From NCBI GenBank assembly GCA_947683425.1, contig CANTUQ010000031.1:1561001-1625000 (forward strand): a DNA stretch of 64,000 nt. Reading direction: 5' to 3'. The notes beneath the pieces are model-generated. The model was not told where the DNA came from and searched no databases. It saw only the letters and a program-made list of their open reading frames with translations. Source of the DNA: Excoecaria cochinchinensis (taxonomy: Eukaryota; Streptophyta; Magnoliopsida; Malpighiales; Euphorbiaceae). Below, piece after piece: positions 1 to 11,434 of this stretch. Within the stretch, counting starts at the first letter, position 1. Every line of letters begins with the position of its first letter. Made by a program: the position numbers and the translations under genes.

Positions 1-972
1 TTGATGGTAAGCATAAAATTCGTCATCCTTATGTCCTGGTCGTCCTTGGCTTTGGGCAAGTGTGATGTGCGTCGAACCGAAAAGGCCCTCTTAAAGCCCG
101 CTTTTAAGACTCGGGGGATTGGTTCGCATCATTTGATCTCGGGTAACATGAGACATTTTGGAATCCCCACCCAATAGAACATTGGGGAAGTTCATCTAGT
201 CTCATGAATCCTTTAGGCACCTTTGATGTATTTTGGGGTTGCCACCCAATTTAAAAGAAATTGGGAAAGGTCATCTAACCTCTGTGGTTTAAACCAGATA
301 GTGGTTCGGAACTCTACTCTTATTTATGCCTTGATTGATTATAAATGAGTTTTTAGACTAAAAAATTCTATCTCTTATCTCACACAGCTAATGCAATTTA
401 TTAAAAGTGCACTTCAAGTATCGAGAAAGCGGTAAATGAAAGCTATCAATAAAGTAGTAAATAAAGCGATAAACACACAAAGCCACGCCATTTACAAAGG
501 CAAAATTGGGGCAAATACAATCCCCCAAATGAAAAGAAAAGCTAAACAAAATTAAAAGGGAAATTGGGACAGAATACAATCCCTAAATAAAAGAAAGCTA
601 AATAAAATTGCCCCAAAAATAATTAATTACAAGGGCCCACAAGATATATAACATAAATCTAAACAATTAAGCAAAATTAAACAAAAGAGGAGATATGCAT
701 AAATCATGATATTTATTCGATTTAGGAACATTGGTTCCTTCATGCTCACTTAAAGAGGGATCGAAGAGTTATTTCGCCTATTGGCTTGAAAGCCAGGATG
801 AGTGATCCCATTTTTAAAAAGTTCAACTCTTCGTTTTAATTCATGACACTTTGCAGTCCTTGGCTAAAATTGAGGACATTAGTCACAATTTATTAATGAA
901 ATTTCAATTTAGTCGTAAAAATATTTTTTGTAATTTTTTAACTGACACACGTATGAAATAAGACTATTTGAG
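1..972 (-). repeat. partial Tat/Ogre-like LTR (D), 61-972
   Basis: The LTR edge is at 61, where the plus strand reads TGTGATGTGCG. That is the reverse of an LTR end and aligns with the edge of LTR B at 4396. The following sequence matches 4396-5080: units with the hairpin CCCAAT/ATTGGG at 170-186 and 245-265, then an AT-rich tract. The copy is minus-strand and lacks its U3 side because LTR C begins at 973. Bases 1-60 lie outside the LTR, show no PBS complement and are not recognised. If D is a 3' LTR, its element lies to the right and has been lost or displaced. Confidence 0.6.
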
Positions 973-1280
973 TGTAGACACCGGGTCCTGAGACAGTCAA
1001 GATCAAAGTTACTTGATGAAGATATTAATGCCCGTTTCCGGGAAAATGGACGAAAGTTACGTGCTTTCACTCTTCGAATTCACAAGGATTAAAGATTTTT
1101 TCTTGATAATAGGAGATTTCCGTATGTAAGGAGGAGTTTGTCAAGGGAAAATTTTGATTTTAGTCCACAGACATGAGACCCGTCGGTCAAGAGAGATGCC
1201 CATCTCTCATTTTGAAAGACGGCCTCCCCTCACGAGTTGTGCCTGTCGCTCACTCAGGACGGGCCCGTCTCTCGTAGGAG

Positions 1281-1445
1281 CGACGCCGGGATGACCGTCG
1301 CTCGCGGGTGAGGGCCCGTCTCTCGCACTGAGCGACACTCGTCGCTCACGGGTGAGGGCCCATCTCTTGCACTGAGCGACACTCGTCGCTCGCAGGTGAG
1401 ATCCCGTCTCTTGCACTGAGCGACACTCGTCGCTCATGCGAGAGG
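1281..1445 (+). repeat. 44-bp CG-rich minisatellite in LTR C
   Basis: The word GCACTGAGCGACACTCGTCG recurs at 1325, 1369 and 1413, a period of exactly 44 bp, with a partial unit before it. Each unit contains near-palindromic CG-rich words of the type GAGCGAC/GTCGCTC. The surrounding LTR is AT-rich. The small open frame over this block is a by-product of the repeat, not a gene. Confidence 0.85.
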
Positions 1446-1783
1446 CGCCTGTCCCTCTCGACTGACCGCTGGGCCCTTATCGCCCGTCTCTCAAGAGGTA
1501 GTCCGCTGCTCGGAGTGCCAGGTGTGCTCCGTGACCAACGCCCTTCGGTTTTGAGATACGACTGTCAGTGGGGGATCTGTAGCACTATTTCACGAGGTTC
1601 TCCCATATTTTCTAGGGGTTCCAAAATCTTTTCCAAGATTTTGGAAATATTCTTCTAATCTTTTCAAATTTTGGATTTTATTTTGAAAATATTCTGCAAA
1701 TTAGTCGGTTTTGATTATGATTTCATAAATCTTTTTCAAATTCAAATTTAAAGTTTGAAATAATTTGAATTATTCTCCTTAAC

Positions 1784-1793
1784 CTATAAATAG
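1784..1793 (+). promoter_or_regulatory. TATA box of LTR C
   Basis: CTATAAATAG followed by GGGGTTGAGG sits in the middle of the LTR, downstream of the CG-rich array, where the U3/R boundary is expected. It is a good plant TATA match. Transcription start is expected about 30 bp downstream. Confidence 0.65.
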
Positions 1794-3099
1794 GGGGTTG
1801 AGGTTCATTATTAAGGGTTTGCAATTTTCATCAAAAATTGAAGATTTTTTATTAGAATTTCAAAAAGAGTTTTTCCTTATTTTCGTCAAGAATTTTCCAT
1901 CAATCTATTTAAAATTAAGGTGAATCCGAGAAAATGAAATCAATTCGTCCTTACTCGGTTTACTCTTTTTTAGCATTTATAATTGCTACAAAACATCGAG
2001 AAGGAAAAATCTTATTTTCTTTTCTTGATCTGATTTCAAAAATACAATTTTCGGTAAAAATCTCCCGAAATTGCACATTGCGGATCAATCCTTGTAGAAT
2101 TCAAGGGGCAGAATTCACACGCCATTCACCTTCAGTAGGTAATATTTCGAGGGTAAATATTCTGGGCCAATCTCTAATTCAATTTTCATTTCATATTCAT
2201 TTATTGGTTCCCAATCACGCGAAAAGGTAATCTTAATAACAAAAATTTGATTTTAATCAGATTTTTTGGTTTTTTTTTCCAAACCGGGGATGACAAACGG
2301 GCAGAGGACCCATCGACGGCCATCACTTGGGTGAGCGATGGGCCGCAGCAGAATTCTGCCTCCACCAGTCGGTTGGCCCAAGAACGACCATCGCTCATGC
2401 GATGTAGCCCGTCCCTAGGCCTTTCTCCTCTATTTTCTACATTTTTACCTCTTTCTCATCCTTATTCTTTATTATTTTTCATAATGAATTTTTTATAGAT
2501 TTTTTTTTTCATGTCTATTTTATGGTTTCATTATCATGCTAACATGTTCTTTTTTTCTTGTGAGTTTAATTTTTTTTCTTGGATTCGGGGTGTTAAAAAT
2601 GGAGAACACCGAGATGATTTGAGGGCATTACTCGGCTTTATTCCTTTATCTCATTTCCTTTTATTGTAAGTTCCATTTTTATTGTAATTATTATTTTTAC
2701 CTTGCTAATATAAAAATGGCTAAATATTTATACAAATAAAATGGGATTTTCCTAAATAGGAATGGGACCCATGTTTTAGATTTCAACCCAGATGAACTGT
2801 AACCTCTAAATGTTTTCTCTTAAGTATGCATGCGAGGACCAATGTCTTCATCTTCAATAAATATCCCGTTTCGTGCATGATGTGTGTTTATTGGGTGTTG
2901 TATTCCGCTCCTAGTTTTGTTGTAATTTATTGTATTTTTATTTATCTTACTTTTATTTATCGCTTTTATTACATGATCGAATTACCCTTTAATTAATTGC
3001 ATTGAAATGAATGAGAAAAGGGATGAAATCTTAAAATTCAAAACTCAATCATAACTTTAATCAAGGTATGAATAAATGGAAAGTCTCGAACCATCTCTG

Positions 3100-3500
3100 G
3101 TCTTAGTCTCAACGACGTTAGATGAACCTTTCCAATGTTCTATTGGAAAGGGAATTCCAAAATATCTCTTGCTGCCCAAAATAGGCCCAAGTTACATTGT
3201 CTTAGGCTCTATGAGGTTAGACGAACCATCCCAATGCTCTATTGGGGTGGGAACTCCAAAATATCTATGGCTTGCCCAAAATAGACATATATGCATCGTC
3301 TTAGGTTTCATGAGATTAGATGAATCTTTCCAATGTTCTATTTGAAGGAGGATTCCAAAATATCTCTGATTGGCCAAAATAGACACACATGCGCTGTCTT
3401 GGGCTCAATGAGGCTAGATGACATTTTCCAATGTCTTATTGGGTGGCGACTCCAAAACACCTCCTTATTGCCCATAACAGATGCCCTTGTAATCTCTTAC
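3100..3500 (+). repeat. four ~99-bp tandem units with hairpins (LTR C)
   Basis: CCAATG occurs at 3132, 3231, 3330 and 3428, so the period is 98-99 bp. Each unit has a small inverted repeat of the type CCAAT-N5-ATTGG followed by GGGAATTCCAAAATAT-like sequence. Because 99 is a multiple of three, the array also reads as a 33-residue repeat. I regard that as incidental. Related units occur in D, B (4536-4552, 4634-4650) and A (23680-23695). Confidence 0.8.
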
Positions 3501-3573
3501 AAGTTCTATGAACCTCTCTCGAACACCCTATAAGCGGGTTTTCGGGGCGCCCGAGGTTCGGCACGTGTCACAA

Positions 3574-3591
3574 TGGCAACTCCTATAGGGA
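3574..3591 (+). promoter_or_regulatory. decayed tRNA-Arg-type primer-binding site (element C)
   Basis: TGGCAACTCCTATAGGGA follows the LTR end after one base. The intact plant Tat/Ogre site is TGGCGACTCCACTGGGGA, complementary to the 3' end of tRNA-Arg(ACG). I see a few mismatches, consistent with age. The site fixes LTR C as a 5' LTR in plus orientation. Confidence 0.65.
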
Positions 3592-4395
3592 CTACTTGAG
3601 ACTTCACTTTAAAAGCACCTTGATTAAAACATGTAATTGAGTTTTAATTTTAAAATTTCATCCCTTTTCAAAATTGCATTGCATATCACTAGAGCCTTAG
3701 ATTTATGCCAGTTTGCACCCTTTATCAGCCCCGGTGCTTTCCTGAAGCACGACCCTATGTTCACTCAATATAGGGATGTGTCACGGATAATCCCCAGGCC
3801 AAGCCTCATACTATTTGGTATATTAAATGGAGACCCGACCGGTCGTTGCTCTCGTAATAAGCTAGACCCATTGGCAGGGACCATGCTTGGATAGCCGAAA
3901 AGTATTATCACCTTGGGCAAAGCTTATGTAATGAAAGTAGATACTTCTCCTATATGGTATGAACTATAATACCATGCTTGCTATATGGATCATTACGTAT
4001 TGGTTAAATCCAGATAAGTTGGTTGGTCACCTAATCAAAGGCTTTCATGCCCCGATAGGCCCATGTCGATTTATTAGGACTGCCTAAATACATAATAATA
4101 AAAACCCATACATATGTACATTAGATAAGAGAGGTTATGCTGCTGGTTTTCTACCATGTACCATACACGTCTATTAGATTCGCCGTTAACCCATGGGCCA
4201 AGCCCACCTAAAAAAGAGACGATATGTCCTCGTGTGTGGGAGCAACAAGGTTGGAAGGATCTACTTGCTTGCATGTGGTTGTGGATGTTGCATAGCACGA
4301 TCATGCATTATATGTCATTCATGATTCATCATGGCCGGGTATATTTTGCAGGCATCATAAATCTACCCAACTGGCCAAGAGGTCCTCGTGGGCAG
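3592..4395 (+). repeat. 5' leader remnant of element C
   Basis: This stretch matches, in reverse orientation, the leader of element A (22700-23490) and part of the leader of B (13500-13575). Shared blocks include the Tat leader motif around 3745-3790 (TGTTCACTCAATATAGGG), the GTGTGGGAGCAACAAGG block near 4235 and the CTTGCATGTGGTTGTGGATG block near 4270. No gag follows, because the sequence runs directly into LTR B at 4396. The open frames here are not supported as genes. Confidence 0.6.
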
Positions 4396-6619
4396 TGTGA
4401 CGCGCGCTGGACCCCGCGGGCATCCCTTAACCGCCCGCTTGAGGGCAATCGGGCAAGTGAGGGTCCGTTGACAACTTGTAAGGTATTTATAAGTGCGTCT
4501 ATTTTGGGCAACAAGGAGGTTTCATGGAGTCGCCACCCAACAAAATGTTGGGAAAGTTCGTCTCGCCTCAGTGAGCCTAAGACAGCGCTTTTATCCATCT
4601 TGGGCAAACCAAAGGGGTCTTGGAGGTGAGCACCCCAATAGAACATTGGGAATGACCCTTTAGCCCTATGGAGCCTAGGATTGTTAATTGAGTCTTTTGG
4701 TGGGACACAAGAGGTGTTTTGGAGATTCCAATGAGTGATCGGATACCTCTCGCCTCGTTGAGCCCAAAGACCAGAGCTAGGTTCGGGACTTCTCATCTAT
4801 TTCTACCTTGATTAATTTTACGATTAGATTTTGAATTTATTAATTTGCTCTCTCTCCACACGATGCAATTCAATTAAAGGCACACTTATTCACGTCAAAA
4901 GCGTAATGAATAAAATAAATAAATAAAACGTAATAAAAAGGACTATAAAGACAAATACAATAACACTAGGAGCGGAATACAACTCCCATTTGTAAAAAGT
5001 GCGGTACATACATAAAACGGGGAATTCCTTTATTTTGAGGACTTTGGTCTTCAGATGCACTTATTATAAAAGAAACTAGTTTTTATCGTGATGTTTGTAT
5101 TGGATGGAAAATAGGATATTGGATCCTTGAGTAAAAAAAAGTCCCAATTTTATTTACTATAAAATATCCTTTCTTATTTAACACGGAATAAAACGATTCA
5201 TTGTGAGCACAAAATGATCAATAAAAAAATGAATAAAAAAATTATTAAATAAGCAAATAAATAATTAATTAATAAATAAATAAATAAATAAAGGATAAAG
5301 AGGTAAACCAAATGGAGTCTCCCATGGCAAAACTCCTCTTAAGCTCCAAATTATCCCAAAGGCATAACAATAATCTCACAAAATAATCAATAATGTTAAT
5401 ATAAAAACAAAACATTAATAATTATTAATTGAAATAAAGGTTAAAATTCAGAACTAAAATAATAAGAATAAGACTATTGATAAAAGACAGAAGAGAAAAG
5501 ATTTAGAAATAAACAATAGAAAGAAAATGAGGAAAAAGGTTTTGAGAATTGCAAACAGATCCTAGGGACGGCCTCTAACGAATGACAGACGGGCGTCACT
5601 GGAAGCGACTGGCGGATTGCATGCCGTCGTTCATCCTATAGACGGGCATATCCTGGGATGACCGACAGGCAGTAACGCGTCACATACGCGCCATCGCTCA
5701 AACGAGCGACGAGCGTCGGTGGCCTTATGACCCGTCGGTCGCTACTGTTCTTAAAAAAAACAGTAAAAACCAAATTTTCTCAAACAAAATAATTTTTCAA
5801 CACAAAAGTCCAAAAAAGGGGCAAAATAATTAAAATAAACTAAATGAGGTGGGTATCCAGAATATTTACCCTCGGATTTTACCTTTTAGGTTGGATTCTT
5901 GATGATTCGGGTCCCGCACGCTTCAACAAGAAATGGGTAAAAATCAAGAAAAGAAGGTTTGGATTTTTCTTTCTTGATTTTCACAAAATGCACAAATGTT
6001 GGAATCAAAATTCATAGAAACTAATCAATTTTAGCACCTTTGAATTAATTTTGATTCACAAAATAAAAAATAGAATGGAGAAATCTTGAGATGAAAAAAA
6101 GAATGCTGGAAAAATGTATTTTTAGGTAGAAAAGCATGTAAATTCGTCCAACTAGCCAACCCCAAAAACGGGTGAAAAACGGCTTTATATAGGCTTTGAA
6201 TTACTGACGGCTGTCGGAATCATGTCGACGGGCTTCGGTTGAATCCTATTTCCTGTTGGAAACAGGATTCAACCGACGGACGTCTGAAGCCCGCAGATGG
6301 GCGTCGGTTAAATACATTTTCCTATAGGAAATCGGATTCTACTGGCGGGCATCGGAGGACCACGGACGGGCGTCGGGGCTCTCCATCGAGCGACAGGCAT
6401 ACCGCTATCGATGGGCTGGCCGCCGGTGGAGGTAAACTTCCTTTTTTACCCTAAAACTCCCAATTCTCTTTTTTCTCTTTGTCATGAATAAAGAAAACAT
6501 ATTTCTTGTAAATCTAGAGGGCCAAAATCCCTAAATCTCAACCGTTCACTCGGACTCGGGCATCGAATTCTTCATCGGGTAATCTCTGATCTGGACTAAC
6601 TCGGGACACGGTGCTTACA
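4396..6619 (-). repeat. 3' LTR of Tat/Ogre-like element B
   Basis: On the plus strand it runs from TGTGACGCGCGCTGG to GGTGCTTACA, so the sense LTR starts TGTAAGCACC and ends CGTCACA. A reverse-strand TATA box lies at 6183-6192. CG-rich word blocks occur at 5561-5745 and 6208-6430 (GACGGGCGTCGG type). The hairpin units at 4536-4552 and 4634-4650 match those of LTR C. A purine-rich tract abuts the sense start at 6620, which makes this the 3' LTR of the minus-strand element lying to its right. Confidence 0.75.
6183..6192 (-). promoter_or_regulatory. TATA box of LTR B
   Basis: The plus strand reads CTTTATATAG, so the minus strand reads CTATATAAAG. It stands about 430 bp from the sense start of the LTR, just downstream of the CG-rich words, the same order as in LTR C. 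Confidence 0.55.
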
Positions 6620-6645
6620 GTTGCCCCCAATTTTGGGGAAACTAG
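6620..6645 (-). promoter_or_regulatory. polypurine tract of element B
   Basis: On the minus strand the bases before the LTR read CCCCAAAATTGGGGGCAAC. This is a G/A-rich tract of the kind that primes plus-strand DNA synthesis in Tat/Ogre elements. It supports the assignment of 4396-6619 as a 3' LTR. Confidence 0.5.
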
Positions 6646-6714
6646 TGCACAAGTGTCTAGATGAGCCAAAATTTAGAGCAAAAAGAAAACAAAAGGAAGA
6701 ATAGCGTACCTGAA

Positions 6715-7395
6715 GCAATCCTTACCTTCCGCGTTTCTTGCTGGGTAGACCTTGTCTCAGTCTGCTCAGCGGATAGTGATGGATGTCCCTATTGATCTCG
6801 TCTTGACCTCCAAGGGGTTGGTAAGGTGCAACGTTCTCTAGCTACAACCTTGCTGTGAAGAGCAGTGTTCTCTAACTGCAACTTCATTCGTGAGATGCGG
6901 TGTTTGTTAGCAACAATCCCAGTGCGAAGAGCAGTCTTCTCTAACTGCAGCCTCAGTTGCCCTACTGACCTCGTCTCAGTCTGCATGGCCTTCCTTTAGC
7001 CTCGTCCCGGCCTGCACGGGGAATGTGACACGCCGCACTCTCTGACTGTAATCCCAGTTGCAAGATGCGGTGTTATCTAACCGCAGTCCCGCCGTCATGT
7101 ATTCTATCGCTGGTACCCTACTGACCTTGTCTCGGTCTACATGGTCTTCCGCTAGCCTCGTCTCGGCCTGAACGGGGAAGGTCTGTACCTCCAGCCTCGT
7201 CTCGGCCTGCACGGTGTGAGGTGTAGTTTCTCTAACTCTGACCTCTGTTTGCGATATGTTCTATCGCTGGCGCCCCGCTAACCTCATCTCGGTCTGCACG
7301 GTGGCTGGTCTGTACCGCTAGCCTCACCTCAGCTGTGCGGTGTGAGGTGTAGTTTCTCTAGCTACATCCTCTGTTTGCGATCTGTTCTATCGCTG
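6715..7395 (-). repeat. diverged tandem repeats in 3' UTR of B
   Basis: Blocks such as CCTCGTCTCGGCCTGCACGG, GGTGTAGTTTCTCTAAC and GTTCTATCGCTGG recur several times at irregular spacing of roughly 100-200 bp. They lie between the coding remnants and the 3' LTR. Tat/Ogre elements are known for hypervariable tandem repeats in this position. No convincing reading frame runs through the block. Confidence 0.65.
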
Positions 7396-7514
7396 ATGTT
7401 TATCTTGAACTTTCTTTTTCTTTTTGCAAAAAAAGGAAAATGCAAATTTGTAGGGTAAATTATAAAAGAGATACGTACCTGTGGCAGCACTTTCCTATTG
7501 GGGTCGTTGTCCGT

Positions 7515-7806
7515 TGATGCTCACTGGAGACTTGGATGCTCACCGAGAGGCTCTGATGCTCACTGAGAGGCTTTGATGCTCACTAGGAGGCTTTGATGCT
7601 CACTGGGAGACTTTGATGCTCACTGGGAGGCTTGGATGCTCACTGGGAGACTTTGATGCTCACTGTGAGACTTTAATGCTCACTGAGATCACTGAGAGAC
7701 TTTCATGTTCACTGGGAGACTTTCATGCTCACTAAGAGACTTTGATGCTCACTGGGAGACTTTGATGCTCACTGAGAGACTTTGATGCTCACTGGGAGGC
7801 TTTGAT
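7515..7806 (-). repeat. 20-bp minisatellite in 3' UTR of B
   Basis: About fourteen copies of a 20-bp unit (TGATGCTCACTGGGAGGCTT type) lie head to tail with single-base variants and one unit altered near 7685. There are no unique spacers, so this is a minisatellite rather than a CRISPR array. Confidence 0.9.
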
Positions 7807-9120
7807 TTTCGATCCTCAAGAGAGGAAAAAAGATTTAAGCTTATTTAGAGAGAAGTTAGATTGAAAGTTTTGTTGCTTGCCTACAGACGGAAAGATTTCA
7901 ATGTCTTTGGTGATTTTTCTGTTTTTGCTTTTGTTTTTGATTCTTCCTTTCTTGGAATTTTTTTTTTTTTTGGATTTTTACATTCTGGATGTATTTGAAT
8001 TTTCACAGTATGTTGGATTTTCAAGGCCTTGAAAATATCTTTTCTTTGTGTTTTATTTGTGTTGTTTTTGTTTGAGAAGTTGTATTGTTTGTACATTTGC
8101 ATTTGGATTTTGTACATTTATTGTGCAATGTGGGTGAGCGTGCCTCTTATGATAGAGAAACTCACCTGATTGCCCCCTGGCGCAGCGTGGATAGGCTTGC
8201 TTTTCTGGGTAGTGTCTGACAATGTTGAGCTGAACTCATCATCTGGATCACCTTTAAGCATGGGGTCTATTCGGACCTTTCCCCTAAGTTATGTATACAT
8301 GGCAATATATACAAAATATTGTGTGTGTGTGTGGGATTACGTGTGTGCAATGTATGCATACATTTGAATTCGGATTTTGCACACTTTGTGTGATGTGTGT
8401 GAGTGTACATCTTATGATAGAAAAACTTACCTGCTTGCCCCCGGTATGATGTGTATGAGTAGACTTGCTCTTTTGAGTGTTTTAGGGAGTGAGTTCGCGA
8501 GATTCCGTTCTCGTGAGGACTTCATCTTGATCTGCTTGTTCGGCGTGGCCGATGTAGAGCTGAAACTTTACGTCAACCTGCTTTTGCATCTGATTGCCTC
8601 TGAATAAAGTATGCATGGATAGTCTGGCTTATCAATGGACCTTCTTTTTTGCATATTTGTGTGATTCCGGATTGCCCTGAGCACGGTGTGTCCGGATAGA
8701 CTTGTTCTTTCGGGCATTCCACCTTTGTACAAATGCACTTGGGACATCCTTGCTCATGAGGTCTATTTGGACCTTTCCTTCTAAGTCATGTGCATAACAA
8801 CATATACAACAGATTGTGTGTGCTTATGGTCTCATGTGTGTGAAATGTACATACATAAAGCTATATACACAAAATACGAGCAAAGGATTAATGTAAAAGA
8901 ATTGTGTGTACAGAACTATAAGTGTAAAGGATTAAACACACGAGATATGCAGGGAGACATGCAAAAGATCTATGCATGTGAGATACAAAAATGGATAGAC
9001 CACATCCTAGGCTGTTAAATGATTCCTTGAGGGTATTTGCTCGGCTGCTTTGATGCTCCCCGAAGGATCTAGAAAGGCGTCGTCTTGGTTTTAGGAATTT
9101 TGACCCAACCTTTTGAATAG
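7807..9120 (-). repeat. 3' region of element B with long-period repeats
   Basis: No gene is supported. Imperfect copies of a block occur at about 8108-8210 and 8390-8480 (TCTTATGATAGA followed by TTGCCCCC and a TAGACTTGC-like word). Another pair is at 8265-8330 and 8758-8822 (GGTCTATT, GGACCTTTCC, then GTGTGTG). The stretch is non-coding 3' region of B. Confidence 0.5.
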
Positions 9121-9483
9121 AACTGACCCGTGTGCATCTTTTCCCCCAATTAGTGAGCGTCTTGCCCCCAGGACCCTGAATCAAGTTCTGCTTCATGTAC
9201 TACCTGCCCAAAGGAAAGTTATCTGATGTAATGCCGCCTTATCGCTCCAGGCTCCAAAAGTCATTATTTTAATGGTAGTGTGTCCCTTGTGGATTTTCAC
9301 ACTAGCTTTTCTTGGCAAAAAATGCGTCCCTTTTTGGGATTTTCACATAATCCTGTGCCTAACTTTTGCCTGGAATGGACCCAACCCACTCCAGCGGCTT
9401 TTTTTTTGCCAGGTTTTTGCCCTGCCTTTTGGCCTAACTTTTGCTTAGAGAGCCAATTACGGTTTTCATCTCTAATGGCCTTT

Positions 9484-9514
<31 letters not shown>

Positions 9515-10262
9515 CACTCCTGCCTTTTAGGTGCAGCTGCAAGAAGAGTTGACATTACTATCAAAGCCCCTTTTCTAGGGTAATCAGCAGTTATTCTCTG
9601 AGGCATTTTCTACCTAGGCATCGGTTGCATTTAATGGCCCCCCTGGAATGAATGTGCTACTAGATCGGGCGAAATAGAGGATGGAAAATTGGGTTCTTTA
9701 AGGTTTTATGAGGCTGCCTTTTACATTACCACCCATTGTGCTTGATAGTTCAAAGGGATTAATGACGAGTTGAGGCATCCCTATCTTTCTAAGGTGGATC
9801 TTCAGCTTCGGCTTCTACCTCCATACATCATGGCCTCTAGGCTAGCTGCCAGTGAAGACCATTATACCATCCGTTGGGGATTATTCCTTGCTTCCATGAA
9901 GTGAAAAGGTAGGTAACTAGCCTTGCAGTTGACAATAGAACTCATCGACCTAGGCATCTAGATGGTGCGAGCGATAGCGGAGTGTAGCCGTTTAGATCTC
10001 ATGCATTCGACAACGAACGATGTTTCTCTTTTTATAACTGAACTAGAAAATAATGAGCACAAGTATTTGTAAAGATTGTTCAGTATGATTTCTTTACGTA
10101 TGATCATTATCTAACATCGATTCAAAATGCATACTACATCTAATCTCAGAGTAGATCTTATAAGCGTCAAACTTTTGTCTCCAATCAGCCCTCTTGGGTT
10201 TTCTTGAATGGACATTTTCTCTCAAGCCTCTAATTTTTGCCCAGGATGCCTTTTTTCGGTTT
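9121..10262 (-). repeat. internal 3' sequence of B shared with A
   Basis: This stretch aligns with 14500-15180 of element A. Shared words include GATTTTCACACTAGCTTTTC (9293; 14658), ATTTTCACATAA, and GCCTAACTTTTGCCTG with GCTTAGAGAGCCA. It lies downstream of the integrase remnant in the sense of the element. I recognise no protein domain here. Its presence in both copies shows that it belongs to the family and was not added locally. Confidence 0.5.
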
Positions 10263-11160
10263 TCACCCTGACGAGGCGCCCAATTTTAGCAAAGCCGCCT
10301 TTTTTCGATTTTTAACCTGCGGGGCTTTTATTCTCTTCTTTTGATTTTTAAGTCTTTTGCCATGGACCCTCATGGGTTTATTAATGTTGACCGGTTCTTC
10401 ATTATTGTCCATTGCTATTGTCTCAGATAACTTCTGAAGAACAAATGGAATCCTCTTACATTGTCCTAAATTTGTCTCATTCATGTGGAACATCTGGTCT
10501 CATTGAATCTCTCTCTTTCTACAATTGCTTTATGGCTTCCTCCCTAGATGATCGAGCAGAGTATTTTCTCATGGATCAAAATGTGGTAGTAATTTCATGA
10601 CTTGTCTCTGTCCAACATGTTTGACTACTGTTGCTGTTACCATGCCCAGCTGGCTTTTGGAATCTGGGCTCTCATGGCTGTCCTTAAAGATTTGAACTTT
10701 ACGTCGATTGACCATACAGCTTCTGCCCCCGTGACTCTTGTGGAGGTTCTGATGGTGGTTCTTCAGCATTTGAAGTGCAAAAGGCAATTTTTCAGCTACA
10801 TCTTGTAGTTTCGAGCCATCTGGACCAAGATCTCCTTGTTACCAGCCACTCCTGCCCCATTGGTTTGAGGGCAATATAGAGGGGACTTACGTGCTACTAG
10901 AGCAACTCCATGGCCCAAGTCATAGCTCATCCTTCCGTTCTCGAATATTGTGTGGTGTGGGAGACCATGATTCTGCCCGTTGGGGCTGTAAGGCATACCA
11001 TATGTTGTTTATTCCCAAGTTCGAGCAACCTATATCAATTACAAGTTGACATAATCCTTGTGTTCCTTTTTGAAAGTCAAGAAAAATGGCAAAATACGGG
11101 CATGTGTAGATCAACGAGATTTGAACATAGCTTGCCCCCCTATGATGAATTTTCAATGTA
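10263..11160 (-). pseudogene. Tat-type integrase remnant of element B
   Basis: Integrase would insert element cDNA into the chromosome; here only debris remains. Reading the minus strand from about 11000 down, the frame at 10796-10996 contains SPLYCPQTNGAGVAGNKE, which corresponds to the catalytic-core segment of Tat/Ogre integrases (SPYxPQxNGAVEAANKN). The next frame begins MPFALQ, matching the following LPFALxGY block. The frame at 10263-10493 has AMDNNEEPVNINKP, resembling the C-terminal MDGEELPxPxNxDxxKK segment. Frameshifts separate the pieces and the catalytic Glu context is altered. The N-terminal zinc-binding part is absent. Confidence 0.6.
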
Positions 11161-11434
11161 CACGTTGATTTGATTTTTTTCTTTTATTTTTCTTTCTTCT
11201 TGTTTTTTCTCTTCTTGTTTTTTATTTTTTTGTGCTTTTTTTTAAAAACAACATTCCCTTCTAACAAGCTTTGCTCAAATCCTAGAGTTCACACATACGC
11301 GCATCTCTTCTTAACCATTGGACCCATCATTGGTTAATCCAGTCGGGCGTGGAACTTCAACTAGGATTTTGGCCTCATTCCTGCTTGTGGATTCCTTTCT
11401 TTAACCCGTTTTGCCTCTTTTGGCTTTAATTTTT
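11161..11434. other. T-rich deletion junction in pol of B
   Basis: This is a T-rich simple tract (11170-11245) followed by about 190 bp without a recognised domain. It joins the pre-RT remnant to the integrase remnant. Reverse transcriptase and RNase H, normally about 2 kb between them, are missing, so this is the scar of an internal deletion. Confidence 0.5.

Larger units (their letters stand above)
973..3572 (+). repeat. Tat/Ogre-like 5' LTR (C), 2.6 kb
   Basis: The LTR starts TGTAGACACCGGGTCC and ends GTGTCACA one base before a decayed tRNA-Arg-type primer-binding site at 3574. It carries a TATA box (1784-1793), a 44-bp minisatellite upstream of it, a second CG-rich block at 2290-2420, and four ~99-bp units near its end. 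The start resembles the reversed edge of LTR B (TGTAAGCACCGTGTCC) and the end resembles that of B, so B, C and D belong to one broad family. Only the LTR and about 0.8 kb of leader remain. No right-hand LTR is present in the expected place. Confidence 0.75.

Noticed and set aside
3076..3345. Open frame encoding a 33-residue repeat protein
   Set aside because: It arises because the LTR tandem unit is 99 bp, a multiple of three. It lies inside an LTR and has no start context or homologue that I recognise.
7515..7806. CRISPR-like array of regular short repeats
   Set aside because: The units are contiguous 20-bp repeats with no unique spacers, in plant retrotransposon DNA. It is a minisatellite.
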